Source: a bacterium A37T11
Lineage (GTDB): Bacteria; Bacteroidota; Bacteroidia; Sphingobacteriales; Sphingobacteriaceae
Assembly (NCBI GenBank): GCA_900109895.1
Contig: FOBR01000006.1
Span: 186,001-250,000 of the forward strand
DNA: 64,000 nucleotides
Direction of reading: 5' to 3'
Position numbers and translations under genes: made by a program. The notes beneath the pieces are model-generated. The model searched no databases. It was not told the origin of the DNA and worked only from the letters and a program-made list of their open reading frames with translations. This document shows positions 26,895-34,716 of this stretch, piece by piece; position 1 is the first letter of the stretch; every line of letters begins with the position of its first letter.

Positions 26895-29372
26895 TTAAAA
26901 ATTCAACACTACCGTCTTCCCTGCTTTTAAATTCAAACGGTATTCATACAACTGCCTGCATCCATTGCCTGAGACTACACGCTTCCCCTTACCCCTTTCA
27001 CCGGATAACGGATATGGACTGCGTATAATATACATGCCGGTAAAACGCGGATTTAAGTGGGCAGTTTTTAGCTTGCCCTGCCCCCATTCCATACCTACAA
27101 ATACGCCTCCCCGGGCTACCAATCCGCTCACACTTCCATCCGGCCACATACTTGGAAGAGCAGGCAATAAACTTATCGCACCATCCTGGCTTTGCAGCAG
27201 CATTTCTGCCATACCAGATACCACCCCAAAATTTCCGTCAATTTGAAACGGGGGGCAAGCATCCAGCAAATTGGGATAAGATCCCCCTTCTTCTTTGGAT
27301 GTTTTACTTCCATATAAGAATAATTGCCTATTTAGCATTTCATAAGCATGATCACCATCCTCCAGCCTTGCCCACCAATTTACTTTCCAAGCTTTTGACC
27401 AGCCCGTCCCTCCATCACCACGCAGCTCCAAACTTTTTTGGGCAGCTGCTGCCAAAGCAGGAGTTGTTCGCAGACCAATTAGCGATGCCGGAAACAGGCC
27501 ATACAGATGTGACGCATGGCGATGATTATCCTTTGGATCATCCCAATCCTGGGACCATTCCTGCAACTGCCCGTATTTGCCCACCTTAAAAGGGAACAAA
27601 GCTTTCAACACAGCTTTTAAACTATCTGCTAACGGTTGGTCTTTGTTTAGTATTTCACTTGCCCGAATGGTATTTTGAAATAAGTCCCGGATGATGGATA
27701 AATCCATTGTTGAAGCTACACTTACAGACCCTATCTTTTTTCCATCGATTAAAAACGCATTTTCAGGAGAAGTGGATGGGTTTGTCACCCAATATCCATT
27801 TGGGCCTTTTACCAACCAGTCCAGCATAAAACGGGCCGCCCCGTTCATTAAGGGTAGTGCCTTTGCCGATAGGAAAGCCGTATCAGCTGTGTATAAATAA
27901 TGCTCCCACAAATGCCGGGTAAGCCATGCCCCACCCATGGGCCACATAGCCCACCGAGGTTGGCCAGCAGGATCTCCCCAATCACCCCCTCCCGAAGGAG
28001 AGGTGATGGCCCACAAATCACTATTGTGATGCGCCACCCAACCACGAGCCCCATAATTGATACGCGCAGTCCGGGCACCATTAATAGCCAGTTGGCCAAT
28101 AAAGTCAAATAAAGGGTTGGCGCATTCGGATAAATTTGTAACCTCAGCAGGCCAATAATTCATCTCGGTGTTGATGTTAATGGTATAGTTAGATCCCCAT
28201 GGTGGTTGCATTTCCTTATTCCAGATGCCTTGCAAATTGGCTGCAGGGCTCCCTGGTCTCGAGCAGGCGATGAGTAAGTATCGACCATATTGAAACAATA
28301 AAGCCATGAGGGATGGATCCGTATGTCCTCCTGCCGCCGTGAAGTTCAGCAGGCGCTTATCCGTAGGTATCCCAACATTCTCACCCGTACCTAAGTTAAG
28401 ACTAACCCGGTCAAACAGTTTTTTATAATCAGACGTATGGCGTGCCCACAATTTACCATAGTTGGCACCAGTGGCAGCATCCAATACTTTTTTAGCGATA
28501 GCAGATGGATCCCTCCCATCCGTACCCGGATCCCGAAAAGGACCATTATAACTGGTACCAATGGACATTATGAGTGTTACAGAAGTCGCGTTGCTAATAT
28601 GCATACCTGAAGAGTCTGTTTTGAGCAAACCACCTTCATGTTGTGCCCTAATCCGCACTTCATAATTCATCCCTTTTCCTGCGTTAGTAGGCGCATAACG
28701 GATTTGGTCTTTTTCCGTAGACCGATGTGCCACATATTCCGGACATTTTCCATGCATTACCAACAGGTCAGGCGCTAATCCATCCAATTGATGAGGCATC
28801 GGATTGTCAAAGCATAAATCAGATGATATGGATTCAGGACGATCTGCGGTCAGTCTGATCACTAGTACCTGATCTGGATAACTGCTAAAAATCTCCCGTT
28901 TATAGGTAATGCCACCCTGGCTAAATTGGGTTGTAGCTACCGCTGTCCTGAGATCCAGTTGCCGCAGATAGCCGGTCATTTTACCTTGAGGAAGACGATG
29001 TACCAGGCGAAGGCTCCCCAATGTTAAGTATCGGGCACTATAAGGACCCAGCATCCCCTTCGTCAGTGAGTCGCCCAGCAAATACTTTTCTTCAAACAAG
29101 GCCTTACGGACTTGAGGAAGCATGATCTTCGCCTGCGGATTATTCGTTTCGCGAGGCCCTCCAGACCACAAAAAAGCTTCATTAAGTTGTATATCATCTA
29201 CGCTGGTACCTCCAAATACCATAGCCCCTATCCGACCATTACCCAATGGAAGCGCTTCATTCCAGTTAGTCGCAGGTTGCGCATAACAAAGTCTCAAATC
29301 CTGCCCCTGTGCATTTAAACAAAGGAAAAGACACAACGTCATACCGGATATCCAGCAGCAAAAGTTTCTCAT
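26895..29372 (-). CDS. GH95 alpha-L-fucosidase / alpha-L-galactosidase
   Basis: The 825-residue exported enzyme begins with a signal peptide ([11 protein letters not shown]). The GH95 N-terminal domain carries [19 protein letters not shown] and [13 protein letters not shown]; the (alpha/alpha)6 barrel carries [38 protein letters not shown] and [14 protein letters not shown], and the C-terminal part has [17 protein letters not shown]. The Asn pair (NINTEMN) corresponds to residues used in inverting catalysis. GH95 removes alpha-1,2-linked L-fucose, or L-galactose in some members. It is the first gene of the minus-strand locus. It complements the GH29 enzyme, which usually acts on other linkages. 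Confidence 0.95.
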   Translation of the reverse strand: MRNFCCWISGMTLCLFLCLNAQGQDLRLCYAQPATNWNEALPLGNGRIGAMVFGGTSVDDIQLNEAFLWSGGPRETNNPQAKIMLPQVRKALFEEKYLLGDSLTKGMLGPYSARYLTLGSLRLVHRLPQGKMTGYLRQLDLRTAVATTQFSQGGITYKREIFSSYPDQVLVIRLTADRPESISSDLCFDNPMPHQLDGLAPDLLVMHGKCPEYVAHRSTEKDQIRYAPTNAGKGMNYEVRIRAQHEGGLLKTDSSGMHISNATSVTLIMSIGTSYNGPFRDPGTDGRDPSAIAKKVLDAATGANYGKLWARHTSDYKKLFDRVSLNLGTGENVGIPTDKRLLNFTAAGGHTDPSLMALLFQYGRYLLIACSRPGSPAANLQGIWNKEMQPPWGSNYTININTEMNYWPAEVTNLSECANPLFDFIGQLAINGARTARINYGARGWVAHHNSDLWAITSPSGGGDWGDPAGQPRWAMWPMGGAWLTRHLWEHYLYTADTAFLSAKALPLMNGAARFMLDWLVKGPNGYWVTNPSTSPENAFLIDGKKIGSVSVASTMDLSIIRDLFQNTIRASEILNKDQPLADSLKAVLKALFPFKVGKYGQLQEWSQDWDDPKDNHRHASHLYGLFPASLIGLRTTPALAAAAQKSLELRGDGGTGWSKAWKVNWWARLEDGDHAYEMLNRQLFLYGSKTSKEEGGSYPNLLDACPPFQIDGNFGVVSGMAEMLLQSQDGAISLLPALPSMWPDGSVSGLVARGGVFVGMEWGQGKLKTAHLNPRFTGMYIIRSPYPLSGERGKGKRVVSGNGCRQLYEYRLNLKAGKTVVLNF

Positions 29373-29464
29373 TTCACAAAAATGAAGATTATTTTTTTTA
29401 CATCAACAAGAACAGCATTAAAGGAAAAAATAAAAATCCTTTCAATCTATGTTGTAAAACCGTA

Positions 29465-30331
29465 CTATATGACCAGTGTATTTGACTTCGTGCTTATATG
29501 TTCACGGACTGATTTTTGAAACTGCTCTGGCGACAAGCCGGTGTGCTGTTTAAAAAAGCGGCTAAAATAGGGGCGATCATTGAACCCAAGGTCGTACGCA
29601 ATTTCCTTGATTGTACTTTCACTGTGTATGATCTGCCTTTTTGCTTCAAGGATAATGCGGTCATGAATGAGTTGCATGCCTGTTTTGTTCAACTTTTCTT
29701 TCAGTACCTGGTTGAGGCGTTTAGAACTCACACGCAGTTTTCCGGCATAAAAATCAGTATTCCGCTCCTGGTGGTAATTCATTTCAAGCAGCATCATAAA
29801 CTCGTAGATACGCTTTTCGTTAATGTCCTGCACGGTGAACGCAGCTTCTTTTAGGCGAATAAGTTTCAGCAAAAATACTTTAAGCAGTGCTTTTAACATG
29901 ATCAGGCTGTGTGCATCACGTAAGTATTCTGCTTCCAGTAATTGATACACCTGGTCCAATTCAACCGACATGGAATCGTCGGCCTTAAGGCATGAAAATT
30001 CTCCCTGTAAATTAAAAATACGGAATACATCCAAAAGAAATTCCTTCACATCATCGTCCAGCATTTCTCTTTTGAACGAAATGATCACGCCTTTTTTTCC
30101 GGCCTTATTTAACTGATGAACCCGGTAAGGCGGTATAAGATAAATCCAGTCGCCATGCAAAGCTACCTGCTTATCTTTCACTTCATGCAACGCATCTTCA
30201 TCCCGCAGCCAAACAATTTCAAAAAATTCCTTCCTTTCCGGATCGTATAAATAAGAAGGAGGGCAATTTTCAAGTCGGCGAATAAAGATCAGGGCCTCAC
30301 CCAGGCCTCTCTCCATTTTTTCATTATCCAT
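29465..30331 (-). CDS. AraC-family regulator divergent from hxlBA
   Basis: A 288-residue regulator with an AraC-type cupin-like N-terminal region (GDWIYLIPPYRVHQLNKAG), a helical linker and a C-terminal double helix-turn-helix (about 190-280; YAGKLRVSSKRLNQVLKEKL and IKEIAYDLGFNDRPYFSRFF). It is transcribed away from hxlB with a shared 152-base intergenic region, which makes it the likely regulator of the formaldehyde-fixation genes. Its 3' end is 92 bases from the GH95 start, so a role in the fucose-glycan locus is also possible. Confidence 0.92.
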   Translation of the reverse strand: MDNEKMERGLGEALIFIRRLENCPPSYLYDPERKEFFEIVWLRDEDALHEVKDKQVALHGDWIYLIPPYRVHQLNKAGKKGVIISFKREMLDDDVKEFLLDVFRIFNLQGEFSCLKADDSMSVELDQVYQLLEAEYLRDAHSLIMLKALLKVFLLKLIRLKEAAFTVQDINEKRIYEFMMLLEMNYHQERNTDFYAGKLRVSSKRLNQVLKEKLNKTGMQLIHDRIILEAKRQIIHSESTIKEIAYDLGFNDRPYFSRFFKQHTGLSPEQFQKSVREHISTKSNTLVI

Positions 30332-30468
30332 TACATAAACTTACATCAGAATGACTATATTCTGAATAGTACACCAAAATTACCAAATTATCCCACTATT
30401 TACAAAATAATAGGCAAATAGTCCATTATGATTAGCTAAATTTATAATGCTGACAAAACTAAAAGCCC

Positions 30469-30476
30469 TAACTTTG
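30469..30476 (+). promoter_or_regulatory. TAACTTTG -7 box upstream of hxlB
   Basis: A perfect TAnnTTTG ending 7 bases before the annotated ATG 30484, with no proper TTTG at -33, as expected if the AraC protein activates it. If real, either the transcript is near-leaderless or the true start is ATG 30559. Confidence 0.35.
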
Positions 30477-30483
30477 TTTTGCA

Positions 30484-31092
30484 ATGAAAAAGATAAATAC
30501 AGCCAAAGAATATCCACTAGATACTCCTGAAATCGCAAAGCAAATACAGAAAGATCTGATGGCCATTTTGGAAGAACACAGGCAGTTGGTACAGCACATT
30601 GATTTTTTACAAGTAGCAAAGGCCATTCCGTTAATAAGATCGGCCTATCGGATCTTTGTTTATGGAGCAGGCAGAAGCGGCTTAGCACTTAAAGCTGCAG
30701 CTATGCGATATATGCACTTCGGTTTTAAGGTATATGTGGTGGGCGAAACTACTACCCCAGCCATCCGCATAGGCGATTTGCTTATCGTGGGATCCGGATC
30801 CGGGCGTACCAGTACCATTGTTCATGCTGCTGAAGTAGCTGCCAGGGAGTCGGCGCAGGTATTGGCATTCAGCACAACGGATGACAGCCCCTTGAGCAAG
30901 ATTGCAAATTACACCATCCTACTGCCGGCGGCCCAAAAAACAGACCATCACAACCAGGTTTCGCATCAGTATGCCGGAAGCTTATTTGAACAGAGCCTAC
31001 TGCTGATAAACGATGCAATTATACAAACGCTTTGGCGGTTAGACGGATCCTCGGCTGAGCAGTTATGGAAAAGTCATGCCAATTTGGAGTAA
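30484..31092 (+). CDS. hxlB: 6-phospho-3-hexuloisomerase
   Basis: A 202-residue SIS-domain isomerase. The sugar-phosphate-binding motifs are VYGAGRSGLALKAAAMRYMH and LLIVGSGSGRTSTIVHAAEV, and the family C-terminal stretch is SLFEQSLLLINDAII. It converts D-arabino-3-hexulose 6-phosphate into fructose 6-phosphate, the second step of ribulose-monophosphate formaldehyde fixation. The N-terminus is about 20 residues longer than in typical members; Met26 (ATG 30559) is an alternative start. It is followed after 56 bases by hxlA. Confidence 0.95.
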   Translation: MKKINTAKEYPLDTPEIAKQIQKDLMAILEEHRQLVQHIDFLQVAKAIPLIRSAYRIFVYGAGRSGLALKAAAMRYMHFGFKVYVVGETTTPAIRIGDLLIVGSGSGRTSTIVHAAEVAARESAQVLAFSTTDDSPLSKIANYTILLPAAQKTDHHNQVSHQYAGSLFEQSLLLINDAIIQTLWRLDGSSAEQLWKSHANLE

Positions 31093-31148
31093 GTAATAAA
31101 TAAGAATAATAAATCCTTTTAATACACAAATAGTAAGTAAAATAAGTT

Positions 31149-31781
31149 ATGGCTAAATTACAAGTTGCAATAGATCTGTTAACAACAGAAGATGCTATTG
31201 CTTTAGCAACGAAAGTTGCCCCTTACATTGATATCATAGAACTAGGCACTCCCCTCATAAAAAGTGAAGGCCTTAAAGTAATCACCGCGATGAAAAAAGC
31301 ATTTCCTGATAAATTGGTTTTTGCCGATTTCAAAACTGCGGATGCTGGTGAGCTGGAAGCAGACATGGCCTTCAAGGCCGGCGCAGACTACATCACTATT
31401 TTAGGAGCCACCGGCGATGCCACAATTAGTGGAGCCGTTAAGGCCGCCAAGGAATATGGCAGAGGCGTAGTGGTGGATACGATCGGCGTGGCCGACAGGG
31501 TTAAAAGAGCCCAGGAAGTGATCAAATTGGGTGCTGAATTTGTAGAACTTCATGCCGGTCTGGATGAGCAGGCCCAACCTGGCTACTCCATTCAGGTGCT
31601 GATAGACGAAGCGAAACGCGCCGGCGTGCCGGTATCCATAGCAGGAGGCGTCAACCTGGGCAGCATTGCCGCAGTAAAAGCTTCGGGTGTGGTGGTTGCG
31701 GTGGCAGGTGCGGCCATCTATGGGGCTGAAGACCCGGCTGCTGCCGCCAAAGCCCTGCGTGATGCCCTGGATGCGGCATAA
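31149..31781 (+). CDS. hxlA: 3-hexulose-6-phosphate synthase
   Basis: A 210-residue orotidine-phosphate-decarboxylase-fold enzyme with LQVAIDLLTTEDA at the N-terminus, the metal/substrate-binding VFADFKTADAGELEADMAF, and VSIAGGVNLGSI for phosphate binding. It condenses formaldehyde with ribulose 5-phosphate. With HxlB this gives a cytosolic formaldehyde assimilation or detoxification module, or in reverse a ribulose-5-phosphate source. The gene is visibly richer in G+C than its surroundings (for example 31370-31520 and 31640-31780), which may hint at transfer. A terminator follows the stop. Confidence 0.96.
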   Translation: MAKLQVAIDLLTTEDAIALATKVAPYIDIIELGTPLIKSEGLKVITAMKKAFPDKLVFADFKTADAGELEADMAFKAGADYITILGATGDATISGAVKAAKEYGRGVVVDTIGVADRVKRAQEVIKLGAEFVELHAGLDEQAQPGYSIQVLIDEAKRAGVPVSIAGGVNLGSIAAVKASGVVVAVAGAAIYGAEDPAAAAKALRDALDAA

Positions 31782-31810
31782 CTAATTATTTCATAAGTTT
31801 AGGTGGTAAG

Positions 31811-31847
31811 AAAGGCCGGCGGGGAATGATTTCCCTAGCTGGCCTTT
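31811..31847. terminator. Bidirectional terminator after hxlA
   Basis: AAAGGCCGGC pairs with AGCTGGCCTTT (one G-T wobble and an interior mismatch). The A-start and T-end suit both strands; it lies between hxlA and the convergent PIN gene. Confidence 0.75.
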
Positions 31848-32218
31848 GTTATGGTACTAGGATTAATACAATTCAACTTTTCAATACGCTCAAAATCTTT
31901 CAGATTCCGGGTATATAAGTCTAGATCATGTACTAACGAGGTTGCGGCAATAATGCTGTCACCCAGCTTTAAATTATACTGTTGGCGAACCTCAATGGCT
32001 TTATTAAATATTTCTTTCGTAGGCATTATGACCGTCATATAGCTAAATATATCCAGAAAATACATCTTATGAATTGCATTTAAACCATGATAACCAAGAA
32101 CCTCTACCCTTGAAATTTCAGAAACGTTAGAACTTTCATCGAGCAAAAGTTCCCGCAGATATTCGTATTCATCAGAAAACGAATAAATAATCATGTTGCT
32201 GACTAAAAGGAACGGAAT
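31835..32218 (-). pseudogene. Inactivated PIN-domain (VapC-like) toxin
   Basis: The frame matches a PIN toxin of about 127 residues, with the core acidic residues in ISRVEVLGY and LKLGDSIIAATS and the late motif LDLYTRNLKDF. The N-terminal segment that should read M-P-F-L-L-D-S-N reads I-P-F-L-L-V-S-N: the expected start codon is ATT (32218-32216), and the first catalytic Asp has become Val (GTC instead of GAC). The first usable ATG (32194) lies after that motif and would yield 119 residues without the catalytic strand. It lies 3 bases downstream of the antitoxin's original stop, so the pair was a compact operon. Ribonuclease activity is predicted to be lost. Confidence 0.75.
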
Positions 32219-32221
32219 CCG

Positions 32222-32451
32222 TTAAGAAAATGGAAGTTCCCTGTCAGCACGCTGTTCCCTTTCCCACGCAGCAGCATCCCCAAACGGGGAGGGGACGCTT
32301 GACTTGAAGTTTAAAATGCGGTTTTTTATTTCCCGATCACTTTTCCCCAAGTGTCTGTATCTTTCTTTTCAATAATAACATGGAGTTTCTTAGCCAGGGC
32401 TACAATTTTAGCCAAGCTTTGCTCGTTGTTTGTTTTCAAGATTAGTTCCAT
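32222..32451 (-). pseudogene. Frameshifted antitoxin of the PIN pair
   Basis: From ATG 32451 the frame reads MELILKTNNEQSLAKIVALA and ends after 41 codons (stop at 32326). One base earlier in phase, the same strand continues SDREIKNRILNFKSSVPSPF...WEREQRADRELPFS and stops at 32222, which is the usual C-terminal part of small Bacteroidota PIN antitoxins. A single-base loss in the TTGGGGAAAA run (near 32357-32364) explains the break. The intact protein would be about 76 residues. The 41-residue N-terminal part could still be made. Confidence 0.7.
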
Positions 32452-32522
32452 ATCACTTCTATTATTAAATACAAAAAATTAATCAAAGTGTTTCACAAAA
32501 ACAATGCCTTGACGTCGATGCT

Positions 32523-32728
32523 TTATTTTTTAGCTTTTAGCTTTTCTATTTCCTGATCCTTCTTTTTCAGCCAATAAGGGAGTATTTAAAATCGCTTTTT
32601 CGGTGCATCTTGGCATAAAACTTAATCGCAAACACACCCCCTTCGTGGTAATCTGCCGTTAGAATATAATGAAGGGTGGTAATGAGCGAATTAAACTGAC
32701 GGACGGGGCCTCCTTGATCGGTATCCAG
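32523..32728 (-). pseudogene. Remnant of an unidentified small gene
   Basis: A minus-strand frame without a start codon reads PVRQFNSLITTLHYILTADY and then VFAIKFYAKMHRKSDFKYSL, ending at 32567. A frame change at about 32572 would lead into a Lys-rich tail (WLKKKDQEIEKLKAKK) stopping at 32523. The composition is clearly protein-like but no ATG is available and the upstream side is cut by a stop next to the repeat array. The family was not recognised. Confidence 0.5.
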
Positions 32729-32772
32729 TTAAGCCTTTCACCCTTGGATAGTTTCTTTTTATTGGATAGAAC

Positions 32773-33087
32773 CAATTTCCCTGAACGTTTCAGAGACTTC
32801 CTAAACACTTTCGGAGACTTCTTTTTGTTTCCAGGAAAACGGAAAAAACTTTCAGGAAGTCGGAAAAATCATTGAACCGATTTCCTGAAAGGTTTAGCAG
32901 ACTTCCTTAATCATTCCGCAAAACGGAAAAACTGACCAGGAAGTCTCCAAAACTTTCAAACCGTTTTCCCGGATGTTTATGGAAACATCCTTGCCTTTTC
33001 AGGAAAACGGATATTCATTCCAGGAAGTCTCCTAAACGGTACAACCTTTTTCCATAAACTTCCAGGAGACTTCCTGCACATCAATAT
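32773..33087. repeat. Degenerate tandem array of 15 self-complementary 21-bp units (array 2)
   Basis: Fifteen units of exactly 21 bp follow without a phase slip (unit starts at 32773, 32794, 32815 ... 33067). Units begin with one of a few related words (AGACTTC, AAGTCTC, AAGTCGG, AAAACGG, CGTTTTC, CGATTTC) and often end in TTCAGG or TTCCAGG. Each word also occurs as its reverse complement in other units (AGACTTCC and GGAAGTCT; CCGTTTTCC and GGAAAACGG), so the circular unit is approximately its own reverse complement. The sequence is unrelated to array 1, but period and symmetry are the same. Weakly related sequence may continue to the left to about 32735. It lies between a gene remnant and the 3' end of the sugar dehydrogenase gene. 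Confidence 0.85.
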
Positions 33088-33169
33088 TGAGTGCTAAGCT
33101 AAATTAACAGCAAAGCCAACAGCCAAAAAAAAATTATTTTTTCCTACAAATAATTAATGACTTACCACC

Positions 33170-34546
33170 TTACTTTTTAGAAATTTTATAAATACGACCT
33201 TCTTCGGTATCGGTGATCACATACAGTGCACCATCCAGCCCCATAGCTACATCGCGCATCCGCGCGCCTCTGCCTTTTAAAAAGTTTTCCTCACCTATCA
33301 CTTTGCCATCCTTCAGGATGAGACGGGTGAGCTTCTGACTTGCCAGGCCACAAACAAACAAATTGTTTTTCCACTCCTTAATCTCATTTGAACGGTAAAA
33401 ACATATTCCCCCTGGTGCAATAACCGGATCCCAATAGTACCGGGGCTGTTCCAGACCTTCTTTTTGGGAAATGAGGTTTGACACATTGTCGTGCGCTTTG
33501 TTGTAGGTATATTTGACAGGAAACGATCCAGAAATTTCTTCAATGCCCCGGTTTTGGGCCACCTTGTTGTTACTACCATACTCCAGCCCATAGCTAATGA
33601 GCGGCCAACCATAGTTAATACCGGGCTTGATGATGTTCAGCTCATCTCCCCCCCTGGGTCCATGTTCTGTTTCATAAAGTTCGCCAGTGACAGGGTGGTA
33701 AGCCAACCCAAGTGGGCTACGGATGCCCGCTACCCAGATCTCTGGCAAATACCCCGTTTTACCAATATAGGGGTTTCCTGGAGCTGGCTTGCCGTTTTTG
33801 TCGATCCTTAGGATTTTCCCCAGTGACGAGTCCATGTTTTGTGCCAAATAGTGGCTATCCGTACGATTCCGATCGCCTACCGTTACAAAAAGATACCCTT
33901 GCGGATCAAATACCAACCGGCCTCCATATACATTTGTGCCTTCTTTTGGATCGGTTGATTCATAAATTTCTACCACATTTTCCAGACTGCGGCTGCTGAT
34001 GTTTAATTTAGCTTTTGACACAGCGAGCCTATTGCCGTCGATCGTTCCCTTGGAATAACTGAAATAAATGATTTTATTGTTCAAAAACCCCGGATCGAGT
34101 GCGATGTCAAAAAGGCCCGCGTTACTACCTGAAATTGCATTATAAAATACGGACGGAACGCCCGCAATTGGATCGCTCAGCGTACTGTCCAGCCCAAAAA
34201 AGCGCATTTCTCCCTGACGAGTACTGATGATAAACAGATCTTTATCTACCTGCTTAATTGCCCAAGGATGCACTAGTTTGGCGCTTCTAAAAATTTCTTT
34301 TTCTACAATCGGTGTCTGGGTAATAGCACCTGGCGCCCGAGTCTGTCCCTCAAAGGCGGGTTTATATCCCGCACCATTACCATTTCTGCCAGAGTCTACC
34401 GGCGTGGTTGGATAATTATTGGTGGAATTATCCACCTCTTGAAAATTTCCCTTTCTGCAACCCAAAAAACACAATGTTGTAACCATGATCAAGCTAAGTG
34501 AGCTCAGCCCGCCATGCCATTTTTTGAACTTTTCTTTTCGCTCCAT
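33170..34546 (-). CDS. PQQ-dependent soluble aldose (glucose) dehydrogenase
   Basis: A 458-residue lipoprotein (signal ending TTLCFLGC) with a six-bladed propeller of the soluble GDH / aldose sugar dehydrogenase family. Visible motifs are HPWAIKQVDKDLFIISTRQG, GLFDIALDPGFLNNKIIYFS, the PQQ-binding-region segments VAGIRSPLGLAYHPVTGELY and ETEHGPRGGDELNIIKPGIN followed by YGWPLISYG, and the end MRDVAMGLDGALYVITD. It oxidises aldoses in the periplasm with pyrroloquinoline quinone as cofactor. No pqq biosynthesis gene is in the window. It appears monocistronic. Confidence 0.92.
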   Translation of the reverse strand: MERKEKFKKWHGGLSSLSLIMVTTLCFLGCRKGNFQEVDNSTNNYPTTPVDSGRNGNGAGYKPAFEGQTRAPGAITQTPIVEKEIFRSAKLVHPWAIKQVDKDLFIISTRQGEMRFFGLDSTLSDPIAGVPSVFYNAISGSNAGLFDIALDPGFLNNKIIYFSYSKGTIDGNRLAVSKAKLNISSRSLENVVEIYESTDPKEGTNVYGGRLVFDPQGYLFVTVGDRNRTDSHYLAQNMDSSLGKILRIDKNGKPAPGNPYIGKTGYLPEIWVAGIRSPLGLAYHPVTGELYETEHGPRGGDELNIIKPGINYGWPLISYGLEYGSNNKVAQNRGIEEISGSFPVKYTYNKAHDNVSNLISQKEGLEQPRYYWDPVIAPGGICFYRSNEIKEWKNNLFVCGLASQKLTRLILKDGKVIGEENFLKGRGARMRDVAMGLDGALYVITDTEEGRIYKISKK

Positions 34547-34716
34547 ATTTTTTAAATGTTAATATATGTTAATTGGAAGCGAAACTATTAGATAAAAAAT
34601 AAAATAAATAGTTAATTTTTTTATACTGTAAAGATATTTCTACAAGAAGTAAGAAAACGATAGATCGGACGAAAGTTGGTGTCTTATGCTATGTAACGAT
34701 AAACGGATCCATGATA

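Noticed and set aside
32669..32875. ORF of 69 codons entering array 2
   Set aside because: Its peptide follows the repeat words, has no signal or domain, and stops inside the array; it is better explained by the 21-bp periodicity.
32773..33087. Replication origin with iterons or a parS cluster
   Set aside because: No replication or partition gene is near and the units are much more degenerate than iterons; not excluded but unsupported.
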